Origin: Kappaphycus alvarezii
Lineage: Eukaryota; Rhodophyta; Florideophyceae; Gigartinales; Solieriaceae
Assembly (NCBI GenBank): GCA_002205965.3
Contig: NADL03000534.1
Location: forward strand, 1 to 64,000
Direction: 5' to 3'
Length of the DNA: 64,000 bases
Shown here piece by piece: positions 35,801 through 47,962 of the stretch. The position numbers and the translations under genes were made by a program. How positions within the stretch are numbered: the stretch's first letter is position 1; every line of letters starts with the position of its first letter. The notes beneath the pieces were generated by a model, which was not told the origin of the DNA, did not search any database, and was given only the letters and a program-made list of their open reading frames with translations.

Positions 35801-37975
35801 AAATGTACACCAATTTTCAATAAATGATGAAAATTAAGGAAAGAAGGCGAAAGTATCGCGCTGTGGCCAGTCGCGCCCTAAAATAGCAGATCATGTCGCC
35901 TTTCTAGTTTTTTCTTCCCAATTTCTATTGAATAGCGATTAAAATCAATCATAGACCACACTGATGGGCTTTTAATAAGTCTCTCTTTTTTTAAAATTTC
36001 TCTGTTTACGATCTATGCGCGTTATACTCACTTTATTCAAAATAAATAACAATGAATCTAATGTGGCACAGGATTATAGTAAGACATAGGCCGCGGGTGC
36101 TGTCCGCAACCCAGAGTTTGAGACTTTTGCTCAAGTGACACAAGGAAAGATGTTCAATTTTATATTTATGTCTCCAAATCATGAATAATTATACTGTTAC
36201 ATCTCTCTACATATATTTACCTCGCCAATTATTGTATAAAACAATTACAGAAAACCAAGATGCAATCGTCCAATTTCCAAGTCGTTCACAGGTAAAGTCA
36301 TTCTAATAATCATTTTTGGGCTTCAATCAATTTCAAATTATGTCTATTGCGTTTCTGATAGACGGAAGCTATACTTAAAGCATACTGGGGCATCATCATA
36401 CCAAACATATATTACAATAGATGAAATGTGATTTTTTCAGAATTTTATTTTTTTGCACTACATGGGCGCATAATCAGTTGTACTGTTCATTTTAATGAAA
36501 AACCGCTGTTTTTGATTAATTAATATCTCCTTTTCAGGCAAATGGATCCGTTGCTGATAAAATAAGTACAGGACCGGAAAACCAAGGGAAATTTTCATTA
36601 TAACTTGATGCGTTTTATACAGTTAAATCTACGGGACAGCCCTCGGGTTGGAGTATGATACCCTTATAGGCTTCGTCAGTCCGTTTTAAGAAAAGGATGA
36701 CTCATGGGAAAAACGGTGAACGAAAAAACTATGTCAATTTCAGTTCTTTTTCATTCAATTTCGGAGACGAATATGGTGAAAGTCAACTGGGTACTCAGCG
36801 CAGATAATAGAAACGAATGAGTCAAGACCAATTTTTCGTTAAGAAAATTTTTTAGACGTAAAATAAACACCAGACTGCAGCTATCTCAAGTCTTGTCGCC
36901 ATTTTTCATTCCATAGTTAGTTATCATAATCAAAAATGTTTCCATTATACGCTCTAGTAGATTTTCTTCACTTTCAAATGCGCTTTTTCTCTCCCTTTAA
37001 TTCCGCCCCTTCCATCGCTCCTCTATCTAACGCCTCTCTTTAGCTTCAAGACTGGAAAAATATTCATTTCTTCTCTGCTTGTCATGAAGCTTTGAAATTC
37101 TACGTTAAGTTCTTATTATTATGTAAATTTGTTAGATCTTCAGTTTCCCAATTTTATTCTTTTCAAATACATTTTCAGACTAAGGATCTTGGTAAAGTCG
37201 AATGTTAGAGAAAAAACTTGGTTGAGGTGCAATAATTTCTGATAATTTCCATCTGATGTGTTTAACTACGTCTAACTTCCACAATACCTCAAAAATACAA
37301 CTTTTACAAATGTAAACTTCTTGGAAGCCCAGAAATATCTTCATTTTTCATCTTCCCAATGAACCCAATATCATTACTCTTCGTCATTCTGCAGCGTCTT
37401 TTCTCTCGATTCTGTCCGAATGTCTTGCAGAGTTTCAGAATCGCCGTTTACAAAATTATCTGTTTCGCGGTCATGGCATACAAATTTAGATGAAAAACAA
37501 TCTCTAATTGAGGTTTTTTGTGAAACCCATTTCAAATAGGAAGTGACGTTTGAGTTGCTGGGTCATATCATGAACTAGACAACATTTCACGAGCTGAAAT
37601 CAGTCTAAACAGCTTCGATACATGTTTTGGAAGTTTTTTGGTGCATGCAACTAATTTCTTGGCGTATAAACATCACTGGGCCAAGCGACGTAAAGCAGGA
37701 CTATTTTACTATCTTTCCTACAATTTCTTGGCGTAAACATCATTGGAAATACGAGCAAAAACAAGTTTCAAGCTTTTGTGTGATATTTAACCGCGAATAA
37801 TGCAAGATCAGAGAGAAATTTTACGAGGCAATCATGTAGATTCGAGAGTGACATCTCCTCAGGTTCCAAGCAGTACAGTCGATAAAACAAAGAAATGGAG
37901 ATATTGAATTCATATTGAGTTTTTTAATGTTTACAGCAGAGGACAGAAGTTATTAGTAGAGAGTAAATTCAAAAG
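26900..37975. other. AT-rich island with decayed, unrecognised frames
   Basis: Eleven kilobases of markedly AT-rich sequence with no recognisable gene. Coding-like remnants lie on the plus strand between 28.2 and 31.4 kb: HSEDIYSRFFHEFDEERHTR (28.3 kb), MSLQQWLANKEERGDSLQMG (28.8 kb), KKSELERMLPMFTGPFDNRA followed by TKAQLIETVNHL (30.1 kb, faintly SAP-like), and HHAAGLGVKRGTLVGTGVTM (30.8 kb). Short frames occur at 33.5-34.0 kb. From about 34.1 to 37.9 kb I see no open frame worth naming. It is probably a degraded mobile element plus AT-rich filler. Confidence 0.4.
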
Positions 37976-38098
37976 TACGGCACCTACCGGAACCCCCTCT
38001 CATATGGGGAATGTCGGGCATTCCCGATACTAGACCATCCAAGATAGGAATCCTTAATAGACCTCACGATCTACCCTCCCACGTTACCATGGAGGAGT

Positions 38099-38280
38099 AT
38101 GGTGCAGACCAAGGCTGCTACTTATCGCGATACAACTACTAGGTTGTCGCAGAACTTAGGGTTACCCAAGACATGCTTCAAGCATACAACACCGTGTTCG
38201 ACACCGGTGCAGGACCAAACTTGGTCAATGCAGCTTGCCTGCCAGAAGAGGTTGCTGCTAACGCCAACCGCTAAGAAGAG
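38099..38280 (+). mobile_element. gypsy protease region
   Basis: Retropepsin-type active site: YNTVFDTGAGPNLVNAACLP with the DTGA signature at 38200-38211. Fossil part of the element at 37976-46390. Confidence 0.65.
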
Positions 38281-38322
38281 ATAGTTAACCTATCTAGTGC
38301 TTCAAACCATTGTCTGAAGACA

Positions 38323-40320
38323 ATGAGATTAGTAACATTGACGCTACGCATTGGGGAATTGACAGTCAAGCAACCCTTTGTAGTCGTCGAGGAACTCCGC
38401 GCCGATGTGATTATCGGTATTAATTTCAAGGACCGGCACGTGGAGCTCATCCACATCCGCCGTCGAGAAGTGGTTCTCTGTAGCGGAGCTACAGTGCGGA
38501 TCCACAAACGACCCGCAGAGGTTCCGTTCCGTAGCGTGTCAGTGGAGATGGAACCGTTCTTTGAGGAAGTACCTCGAAACAAGCTCGTGCGAACTACCCG
38601 CCGATTTGAACTGCCTCCCGAATCGGAGACAGTTGTGGAAGTTCAAGCTTCCCTTCAGGGGGATTCTTATTGGAGACATACCCCGGGTTATACCGGATAT
38701 CTCAGGTTAGCCTGAGCAATGGCAGAGTCTCGATTCAACCGAGCAAGCCATTCTTGGTTAAGATCGCGACATTCTCAACCAAGGCGCGAGACCTGGCAAA
38801 AGGTCAGATAGTAGGGTACGCATCGCCGATGCAGGACACCGTACTCGAGGATAACCTCGGGAAGAACAAGAAAGGACAGGAAGAATCGCCTATGCCGTTG
38901 CAAATCGGCCCCGCCGATGAGAAGTTGGGGGTTGATGACGTCGACTTGTCACACCTCACCCTCGACGTGCAGAAGAAAGTCTTAGCAATGCTCGTCAAAC
39001 ACGAAGCTATGTGGTCAGGCCACCTTGGTAAGATCCGGAGTACTGAACACCGGATAGACTTGATTGCTGTGCCAGTTCCAGAGAGATCACATCCATATCG
39101 CGCAGGACCAAAGGCCCGCGAAGTGGAAGAGAAAGAGGTCAAGCGAATGCTTTAAGCGACGGTGATTGAGTCCGCGCAATCAGAATTCGCCAGACCTGTC
39201 GTGCTCGTGCCCAAACCGAATGGGAGCAAGCCCTTTTGCATCGACTGACGCAAGCTCAACGCCATCACGGTCAAGGACAGCTACCGGCTGCCCCGTACGG
39301 ACTAATGCCTTGACTCTCTAGGTGAGGCGACGGTATTCACCGCCTTAGACTGTAACTGTGGTTACTGGCAGATACCTATCCGAGAGTCGGATAAGGACAA
39401 AACAGCATTTGTCAGTCACGAAGGCTGCTATCGGTTTTGCCGAATGCCTTTCGCGCTGTACAACGCACCAGCCATGTTCAAGCGGACGGTCTACATCCTG
39501 CTGGTGTGATACAAGTGGAAGCCGTTTTTGGTGTATTTGGATGATACCATCATCTTCTCCAAATCCATCGAGGAACACCTCGATCATGTTGACGAAGTAC
39601 GCAATGTACTTCGGGATGCAGAAGCTTTCCTGAAGTTGAAGAAATGTGCTTCACATCTACGTTGAAATACCTCGGCCATGTTATCAAGCCGGGAAAACTC
39701 GAGGTCGCCTCAAAAAACATCGAAGTGGTAAAAGGTTTCAAACTGCCGCAAAGGCAAACTCAAATGAAGAGTTTCTTCAGTTTGTGCAATGCGTATCGGA
39801 GATTCGTCCCGAACTTTTCGAGAGTAGCTGCGCCACTCGACAAGTTGTTGAAGAAGAGAACCACCTTCCAACTTCCAGAGCTCGACTCTGACCAGATGGA
39901 AGCGTTTACATCCCTTAAACAGGCACTTATCGAGCCGCAGGTGTTGAGTTTACCCCAACCTAATATATCCTATTCGGTCGACACCAACGCGTGCGACGAA
40001 CAAGTAGGTTGTGCCCTACTTCAAGAATACCCGGATGGCACTAGTCATCCCATCGGCTACTGGAGTCGCTCGATCGGTCAAGCCGAGAGGAATTATTCCA
40101 CAAGCGAGAAGGAATGCCTCGTTGTTGTATGGGCAGTACAACTGCTCCGCCCGTACCTGGAAGGTGAATAGTTCCAACTCTTCGCAGATCACCAGGCATT
40201 ACGCTGGTTGATGACATCCTTTGGCTCGTTCAAGGTTAAGCCTCCTGGAATTCGACTTCACCCTTGGGTATCGAAAGGGGGTGAAGAAACAAATAGCAGA
40301 TGCTATGTCTCGGCTATACA
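38323..40320 (+). mobile_element. gypsy reverse transcriptase and RNase H region
   Basis: 38323-39155 holds the protease tail and pre-RT linker, ending in the EHRIDL stretch. The RT proper follows to about 39.75 kb with the YLDD box. The thumb region has TLKYLGHVIKPGKLEVASKN. RNase H shows SYSVDTNACDEQVGCALLQE and ERNYSTSEKECLVVVWAVQL, ending with a VKKQIADAMSRL motif at 40.3 kb. Fossil. Confidence 0.8.
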
Positions 40321-40727
40321 CCGAGAGCAAAACGGATTTAGGTGTAGATTGGGAAGTACCCTGCTTCCTAGTCGAAGCTGAGGAAGAGTCCTCAGCCCGT
40401 GAAGAATGTTTCTCCGGAATGGGATTATCCCAACTCCTTCAAGAAGCAAGGTCGCCCTTGCTGAAACACGACACATTCCGAAGTGTTGGTTCCAAACGCA
40501 GGTAACCTGCGTCGGATCCATCGAGTGTCATGGACCTCGATGACATCGACTGTGAAGGCACTCTAGACCACGAGCTAAAATCTTTGGAAGCGATTTCGGT
40601 TACCGAGCCAGCGCGTGAGCTTGAACCGCTCACAACGGATGAGACCCTCCGAGGACAAGAGAAGGATAATTTCTGCAAGGAAGTGAAGAACGCCTTCACC
40701 ACTGAGGACCGTAAGGTTTGAGACTTT

Positions 40728-41400
40728 ATGATCGACCAGCGTGGACTGGTCGTGCGCTTAGCGAAGTTCGACGACTCGGTACAGATCTACTTACCATCGT
40801 CGCTCCGCTTGCGCGTGCTAATGATATCTCATTACGCGAAGATGTCCGGGCATCCCGGAGGTGCAAGAATGTACATGACTCTACGTCGTATTTTCTACTG
40901 GCCCAGCATGGCGCTGGACATCTACAATACTGTGCGGCAATGTATGAGCTGCTTGAAAGAGCGAATTGCTCTTAGGAAGCATGCGGTGGAGGATCCAAAC
41001 CCCACTGTCGAAAAAGAACAAGAAGCACCCCTTCTTCGCTTAGGTTGGAGGTATGACATCCCCGACAGGGAAGACAATCCACAAGAAGCAACGCCTCGCG
41101 GTTCCTCCCGTCTTGCTGCACAAGGGCAGAGACTACCGTACCGAGGACACCTCGGACTAATGAAGGCATACCTGCATCGGACATCCCGACTTCAAACGAA
41201 AGTGAGGACGACCTCACTGAAGCCCCAGGTGATCTTGGTCCCTCTGCATTCCATCGGATATTAGATCACGATCTTGACAGCGGATGGTACCGCGTCCGCT
41301 GGACGAACTATTTACCCAGTGATGATACCTGGGAACCCAAGCATTCAATTCCTTTCAACGCGGTGGCGCATTACCACCGACGAAAGCGGATGAGACCACC
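40728..41400 (+). mobile_element. gypsy integrase zinc region and chromodomain
   Basis: The integrase H-H-C-C region reads ISHYAKMSGHPGGARMYMTL then NTVRQCMSCLKERIA. Near 41.26-41.40 kb comes a chromodomain, GWYRVRWTNYLPSDDTWEPK, which would guide insertion to marked chromatin in an active chromovirus. Fossil. Confidence 0.75.
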
Positions 41401-44400
41401 TCAGTACTACCCCCCATCTGATTGACAAACAGATGGGTGAACAACAAGGATATCCTTGGCTGATGACTATGGGGACACCCCCATTGGGTCACGGTTAGCC
41501 AGATCTCCTGGTGTTTCACGAGAGGAGTGTGGGGGGGGACCTGCTCTCGCGGGTGCAGACTGTGTGAAACAACCAGGACTTCTTGGTAAGGGTGATTTTA
41601 TAAGAAGACACATCCAGTTATCAGGACTACCTGATAATGGTTTATAACTATGGCGACTTACGTTGCAATCTGAAGGATCACCTCCACTTCTGTTTTATAC
41701 AGTTTCACTGCACTGTACCCCTAACAGAGACACCCCTGTGTGTTTATAGTCTAACACCGGCATCCGGTGTTGACTTTATACAAGTTAGATTACCTAAGTA
41801 CGTACGAAATGGTCGTGGTTCTCGTATCCGAGGAGGCCTACGTCTTCTGAGTTGATGAAATCTGAATTATTAGCTTGAGAGTTGAGCATCCAACAGAGTT
41901 GGTTTCGAAATTGTCAAGTGCCAAGCTCAATCTTGGTACAGCAATGACCAGGCATACTGGTCAGGACAGTTTGTCCTAAGTACACTTGGAAACCTGTACA
42001 AGTGTACCCCTGTACAGTTGTACAGGTACCCCTGTACAGTTGTACACCGCCGGCAAGGACAGCTGGTCAGGAATCCATGAGTCAATTGAAGACTTGGGAG
42101 AAACTCCTCCCACTACCGGATACTCGAGCGCGGAAGTGTGTGCTCGCGATTCTTCAACATGAGTTTGTACAAACCAAAACTCCGACTGGAGACTGCTCTT
42201 CAGTCAAAGTCAGGATACCCTGACTCTGGAAGCCTCGAGCTGACCCTCCGAAATGTGGTTGCCAAAATTGGCAAGAGTTCCCTTGTCCACCGGGCGAGAG
42301 TCGAGTTTTCGCTCGACCGCAATCCTCAGGCTCCCTGAGTTGAGTTACGAAGAGTCACCTCCTGCACACCTCCATCCAGTCAGGACGTCCTGACTCCCTT
42401 CCCCTCCGTTGCGCAACTTCCGGTAGGAGTCGGACAGGGTCACAACAAGAAATACCTTGCTCCAAGATGAAGAATACATGAGGCACTCTCATGTCTCTTA
42501 CAATGTCAGAAGGAACTGACTATATGGGTGAGTGAACAGCTCACACACATCTGACCAACGCAGTTTGTCCGCTTTGTGAAATTTCGCGTCACTTCCGACC
42601 GACAAAGAAGACAGGACAGGACGCCCTGTCACCATGAGCAACGAACTACGCGTCGCATATTAACCGACAAGGAATACCTTGTCACACCAAGGATGAAGGT
42701 GAAATCCTTAACCGTACCGTCGAGTCGAGCCTCGACAAAAATCAAGATCGGGTGAGAGCCGTTCATTTCCCTTGTGGCAATGACCAAGGTACCTGGTCCG
42801 CACCGTGATTCAATACGGAACGCCAGGAGGCTAACCACCTTCCCTTTACAACAAGCGTGACCGAGAATTACCGGTACGCTATTCTTTCAAGCAATGCTTG
42901 CCCACTCCAGTATCTGATCATCAACTGATACTTCGCCAGTGGGTTATCCCATTGCGCTGTTCAGGAAATTCCGCCGGAACTTCAACAGTAACCAGGGAAG
43001 CTAGTCACATCACAACTCTGTCGTCGAGTTGTCGCGTCTCCAGGAGTCCCTAGACTTTTAAAATAAGGGGAAACCCCCTGAAACAGTCTCTAGCATCCTG
43101 CTAGGATTGACATATTTGGATGACAATGATAAATAGGGATTCCCTTACTCTGGAAATTAAGCGCGAGTTCGAAGGAACTCCTCGCCTCGACTAGGCATCC
43201 TAGTGGAGACCAAAAGGCGACCGCAATTGCTCCATACGCTGAGGAAGTCTTCAGCCTGTTCGAGATGCGGACCAAGACAGTCTTGGCGCAAACAGCAGCA
43301 TCGCTGCTGCGTCCATTCGTATCGGGCGAACCTTTGTCCCGACCGAGCCATGAAAACTCCTGATGACTCGGGGCATCAAAAAATGGCTCTTAAAGAGTGG
43401 GAGGAACCCTCTCCCACAACTTGAAATCCGCGTAGGTCCGGCTACGAACGAATACTAGGCCAACCTAGTTACTCAGGCCGCAGAACCTTCGAAGGGACAC
43501 TTTGGAAAGAAGTCAGGACCCTGAACAATTACAGACGAGACCCCGCGGAAGAGCCGTCACAGAAAAATGGTCCAGGGTACCCTGGCATATAAAGTCGAAG
43601 CAGACGGAGTTGCTCTTCATTTGTCATCGCACCGCTGAAAAGTCGTGGATGGAAATCACCCTCACGGTCAAGCCCTGACAAGGAGGCCTTTTCGCGAAAG
43701 ATAAGAGCTGACTCAGTGTTGCTATGCACAGGAATCCCTGTGTAATTGCTGCTGTTGTTGATGGTTGATGCCGAGACCAACCACAAACGGACGAGGAAAT
43801 CCTTGCCTTAAATGTTCGTTGGGGACGGCCTCGCCACTCTCCGAGAAGAAGGAAGGCAACTCAAGATGACCTGAGTGGGGTCCCAAAGAGGAGTAAGATG
43901 GGGAGGGCCATCCCCCGAGTTGCATATGTTGCTTAACCGCGCCCAACGCTGCTATGTTCAGGAAGTCCCTGAACCCCAGTCAATCGGGTAAGAATGTGAA
44001 GGGTTCCTTGACAGGTGAAAACCATTCACCACAAATTTGTTTACAGCCCATGGCTCATACACAAAGCACGCCTTGCCCCGCCACAATTTTTATTTCAAAA
44101 GGACACCTTGTTTGGAAGACAATGCACTGGCGTACGTACCAACACTCTCGCGTCAGTTTTGTATCCAAGGCGACCCTTGGATGACCATTATGGTACGAAG
44201 ACGAGCTTAATTACTGGTACAGATCTTAGTGAACACGGGTCTCACTCTGATGGATAGGTGGGAGCACGACCTCACACGACAACAAGGTTCACTTTTTATG
44301 GAATTATGTGACAGTATACCACTGTTATTATATACAAGCTACTGTTCAGTCTAAGCTGACCCGGGAAGAAGCCTTAACGGATTGTGAACTACAGAGTACT

Positions 44401-46390
44401 GAGGAAGAAAAAGAAGCAGAATGTTTCACAGCAGAGTCTGGAGCAAGCGACCCGGAATTTCATTTACAAAAAGTGGGCTATTCCCATGATAAAAATTACG
44501 CGCCAGACCCAGTATCGGCTGGCGTGGAATCCTCATTGGCACACCTCGTAAAAGCAAGATTGAGGTTCTCCTCGACAGAAAAACGCAGATCGAAGTACTG
44601 ACCGCGTCGGCTTGCGCAGGCATGAAGCCTCTCGATCCGACGCTGACCAACCGAGCACACGCCAGTGTCAAAGCGCACCGGCCAGTCTCTGCTGCAACCA
44701 TCGCCCTCGGGATACCCGGAGCGGCACTAGGCAGGTGACCTGCCCTCGCAGCTGATGCAGCATCAGGAAGAAGGCCGGCCATGACAAGACAGGCTGTCGG
44801 CCAGCCAAGAAGAAGAGAAGGAAGGTGATGATGGATGACGATGGAGAGGTGAATGGAGGACGATGTGGATGGATGAGTTGGGAAAGATAAGCAAATGGCG
44901 ACGAGTTGTCTGATCCGATCGTAGCGCTGGAAGAGGTGATGGATGCACCTGAAATCACCACGACTCCTGGTTCAATACCGCACTACACAGCAGAAGCCTG
45001 CACTGACACACAAGGGAATCCCTTGTAATGTGGCAAAAACCCCACCTCGATTACCGAATTTTATTGGTTTTCAGTGTTTTGCCGCACGTGCCAGTCACAA
45101 ACATTGAGGGTTGATCACACTAACACTGGTAACCCCCGATGAAGGGATTTGATATGAAAACGAAGGGTCGTGTTCGGCCGACCGCCCCCAAACATTTTAA
45201 TTCACCAGATCAACCTGCTCCCACTCAAGTTGCACCCCAAAGGAACTGCACGGAATTTGGAATAACGTGCCGTGCAACTGGGACCCAGGGTGGGCATAAC
45301 TTCTAGTAGCTACGCTACTACGAGGGAAACGTGAGTCAGTCTTACTAACCCCCTTTTCAGGTAAGACCTGAAACGGCAAAAAATTTCGGATGGGGTTAAC
45401 CACTACCCATACCGACACGACTTAATCGAGGAGAACCTCGACCGGATTGATGTCAGTGTACTGACGCTAACTAGCGACGCTAGTTCGGTATCTAAAGTAC
45501 CTGGTTGCTAACGTATTCGGGACTCCCGACCACGGTGAGAAATGAGTGCTACTCATTCAAAAGCACAGCGCAAACCACAACCAAGACCGGTTCACTGGTC
45601 TTTCTCCTCGCTTTTCTCGCGGTGGAACACGCTCAACGCTGGGCGTGGGGGCATGTGGGAACCTGGCCTTTTATTTTCGCGCGCGCACACTGTCTTACTA
45701 CAGTATGGACAGGATGTCCTGTCCAGGGCACACGTGTAGTGCCACGTGTGATTGCCACGTTTTAGGGCCACGTGTAGGGCTAAGGCAATTACATCTATTC
45801 GTTTAACTATCCCTCTATTTTAATAATTACTGTAGGACTAATTAGTCGACAGTGCCACAGTATGAGGCCCCAATACTACTTAGGCCTGTTGGCCTTAGGA
45901 GCCTTACCAGTAAACGATCAACGAACCATCAGACCGATTCCCTGACCAGCACCACTGAGACCGGAGTAGTCCGGTGTAGCCTGTCTATGTTTTGCCTAGT
46001 TGAGTTCCCGGCAAGCCTAGCGCTGCACAGGATCTCCACAGCTAGTAGGCGGCGCTCCTCGTGTCCGTAGTAGACACAGTGACCATAGGAGTCACACCAA
46101 CTAACCCTTTGGGGTTTTTCCCGGAGTAGGATCGCCTAGCCCTACTAACCGTCTCCCTTCTCCTCTTTTCTTTCTTTCTTTTTTTCTTCCTCTTTTCCCT
46201 TTTCCCTTCTAGCAATCCTCCACTCTAGGTTCACCTGGAGGATCCTAAGGCGTCCTCCTAGTCCTTTCGAGCGCGACCTACGGTCGTTCTTCCCTGCTAC
46301 TCCTGTAGCTGTCTAGCCCAGCTAGACTGGTCTCCCGAAGAAGCTCCGCTTCTAAAATCCCTCCCACCTGGTGCGAGGACCTTACAATTC
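41400..46390. repeat. field of short perfect hairpins (AGG-loop-CCT type)
   Basis: Noncoding tail in which short inverted repeats occur every 50-150 bases. Examples, stem/loop/stem: 41619-41636 TATCAGG-ACTA-CCTGATA; 41754-41770 (7 bp, loop 3); 42208-42225 AGTCAGG-ATAC-CCTGACT; 42378-42395 (18-base palindrome); 42666-42683 GACAAGG-AATA-CCTTGTC; 43190-43204; 43293-43309; 43397-43417; 43454-43469; 43572-43585; 43727-43742; 43956-43974; 44163-44182 (8 bp, loop 4); 44731-44743; 44752-44766; 45010-45026; 45304-45320; 45355-45373 (8 bp, loop 3); 45426-45441; 45469-45485; 45706-45725 (9 bp, loop 2). Arm sequences differ, but most have AGG on the loop side of the left arm and CCT on the right. A pyrimidine tract lies at about 46145-46210. 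Confidence 0.8.
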
Positions 46391-47156
46391 CATTCTACTA
46401 CAAACGCCACGTGAGTTTTGGTTTTTGATTGTCGTTTTTCTCATTTTCTGATGGGATTCCGTACCTAGACGGGAACAACTGCGCATCGTGCATTGCACTA
46501 CACTTGAGCGGGAATCAAAATATTATTTCTAATTTGACGACCGCACGCTTAGCAAGAGCTGCTTCAGTGATAATATTCAGGCCTGAAGCATATTTTTTCT
46601 TGCTTTTGAGTATACAGTGCATGGTTTTGCAGGGTTTCATTTGAACTGGTTGAGCAAAGGTCCGTCCAAAGTGACCGCTGACTCTAACATAAACAGATAT
46701 ACAGCCCTTGTTTCACTTAATGTGACTTTAAGGACAATGGAGACGTGCAGAAAGGTTAAAGAAGTCCTCACTCACCGGCACGCCATAGCGGCATCAATGT
46801 TCGATGCTACCTGCCTGATGGCCGGACTCCGGCCCGTCTTCTGGGCCATATTGCTAACCTCGTTTCAGTAAGCTCACATCCACTCACCTAAATCTACAAT
46901 TGAACATGTGGCCTCACTTCAGGAAATGACATTACTTCTCAAATATTTAATTACAAATATTTTTGCCCCCTAATTTCCAAAACTTGAGTACAATACAGCT
47001 CGTTCCCGCGCTCTTTCTCCGGGAAATCCTCACTTCAATCATCGGCTCAGCTCCTGCTACGGTATTCCTCCTGTCATATTCCAATCCATCACGTTTTCAA
47101 TATCTACTGATCCTGTCCGCGATGTATTCTGCCACAAATCTCCTCCCAGAGCCGAC
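46391..47156. other. intergenic, no gene recognised
   Basis: Short plus frames at 46429-46871 and 46963-47160 have no recognisable domain. Confidence 0.3.
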
Positions 47157-47535
47157 GTGACGGTGCGTCGATATTATGTCATGTTACAGAAGCAGCTGGT
47201 GTCAGAGCGTGGGGAATCCGCTATCGCTATATCTGCCCCAACGGTCCATTTTACTGAGTTGCGGAACATATTCGTGCCCAGAGTTCTTACAAAACTTTTG
47301 TATTGGGAAATGATGAAGCAAAAGAGGTGCTTCGGGCACATTCCCAAAGGGAAACACGCTGGATTAGAGCAAAGTATCGAGAGAGGAAGGGCCAACACGA
47401 GCAGTGGGCAAAGTGTTGCCTCGGAAGGTGTGATTTAGGGGGCGACCGGGGAGTCGGGAAGACGCAATAAGAAAAAGAGGTCGGCGACGTCGCCAGCGGG
47501 GATTGTGGAAGAGGATTTCACTGATGGCAATGAGG
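47157..47535 (+). pseudogene. unrecognised coding remnant (plus copy of inverted pair)
   Basis: An open plus frame carries VHFTELRNIFVPRVLTKLLY, WEMMKQKRCFGHIPKGKHAG and, beyond a TAG at 47436-47438, the basic stretch SGRRNKKRSATSPAGIVEED. It ends at a TAA near 47538. The last 80 bases recur inverted at 48462-48545 with the peptide conserved, so it is part of a repeated mobile-element ORF. No family is recognised. Confidence 0.4.
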
Positions 47536-47962
47536 GTTAAAGTAGCGACTATAGGGGTGCGACAGTGTTGTCATTGGATGCTATATCCGTCGGTATGGGC
47601 AGGCCGTCGGGAGCCGTACTCTCAAGAAAGGCTCCTGGTATGTGGCCGCAGGAGGCGTGCGCGACAAGTCCGGTTATTTCCAAGTCGATCCCCACTCGCT
47701 CAGAATACCCAAGCACGGCAGCCGTAGCGTATCCTTCCAGGGAGTTGCACTTGGGCAACAGCGGGATAAGGGCGCAACTCATGAAACAGGGCCTCCGTGT
47801 GATATACTGTTACATCGTTACAATCTTCGGATCCCTTCTGGGCACGTGCTCCAGGAGGAGATGCGCTACAGTAAGCAGCATCCTGCAGTAGCTGTGGTAA
47901 CTGCTGGTGCTGGCGGGGGAGAGGCGACCGAGAATTTGTCCCGATGTCGTGTCCGGAACTCG

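Larger units (their letters stand above)
37976..46390 (+). mobile_element. Ty3/gypsy chromovirus relic with long hairpin-rich tail
   Basis: A sharp change from AT-rich to GC-richer sequence marks the left edge. Plus-strand parts in order: protease (FDTGAGPNLV, DTGA at 38200-38211), reverse transcriptase (about 38.9-39.7 kb, box VYLDDTIIF near 39.53 kb), RNase H (ending near 40.2 kb), integrase zinc-binding HHCC region (40.83-40.97 kb) and chromodomain (41.26-41.40 kb). About 5 kb of noncoding sequence follows. I found no LTR pair, so the ends are approximate. It is a broken fossil with many breaks; age cannot be set without LTRs. Short perfect hairpins crowd the element, especially its tail. 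Confidence 0.75.

Noticed and set aside
41990-42050. GTACAGTTGTAC repeats considered as another GTAC cluster
   Set aside because: They are better explained as part of the hairpin field, being short and embedded among other hairpins.
46145-46210. Pyrimidine tract considered as a polypurine primer site of a minus-strand LTR element
   Set aside because: No LTR or minus-strand polymerase part lies next to it, and the nearby element reads on the plus strand.
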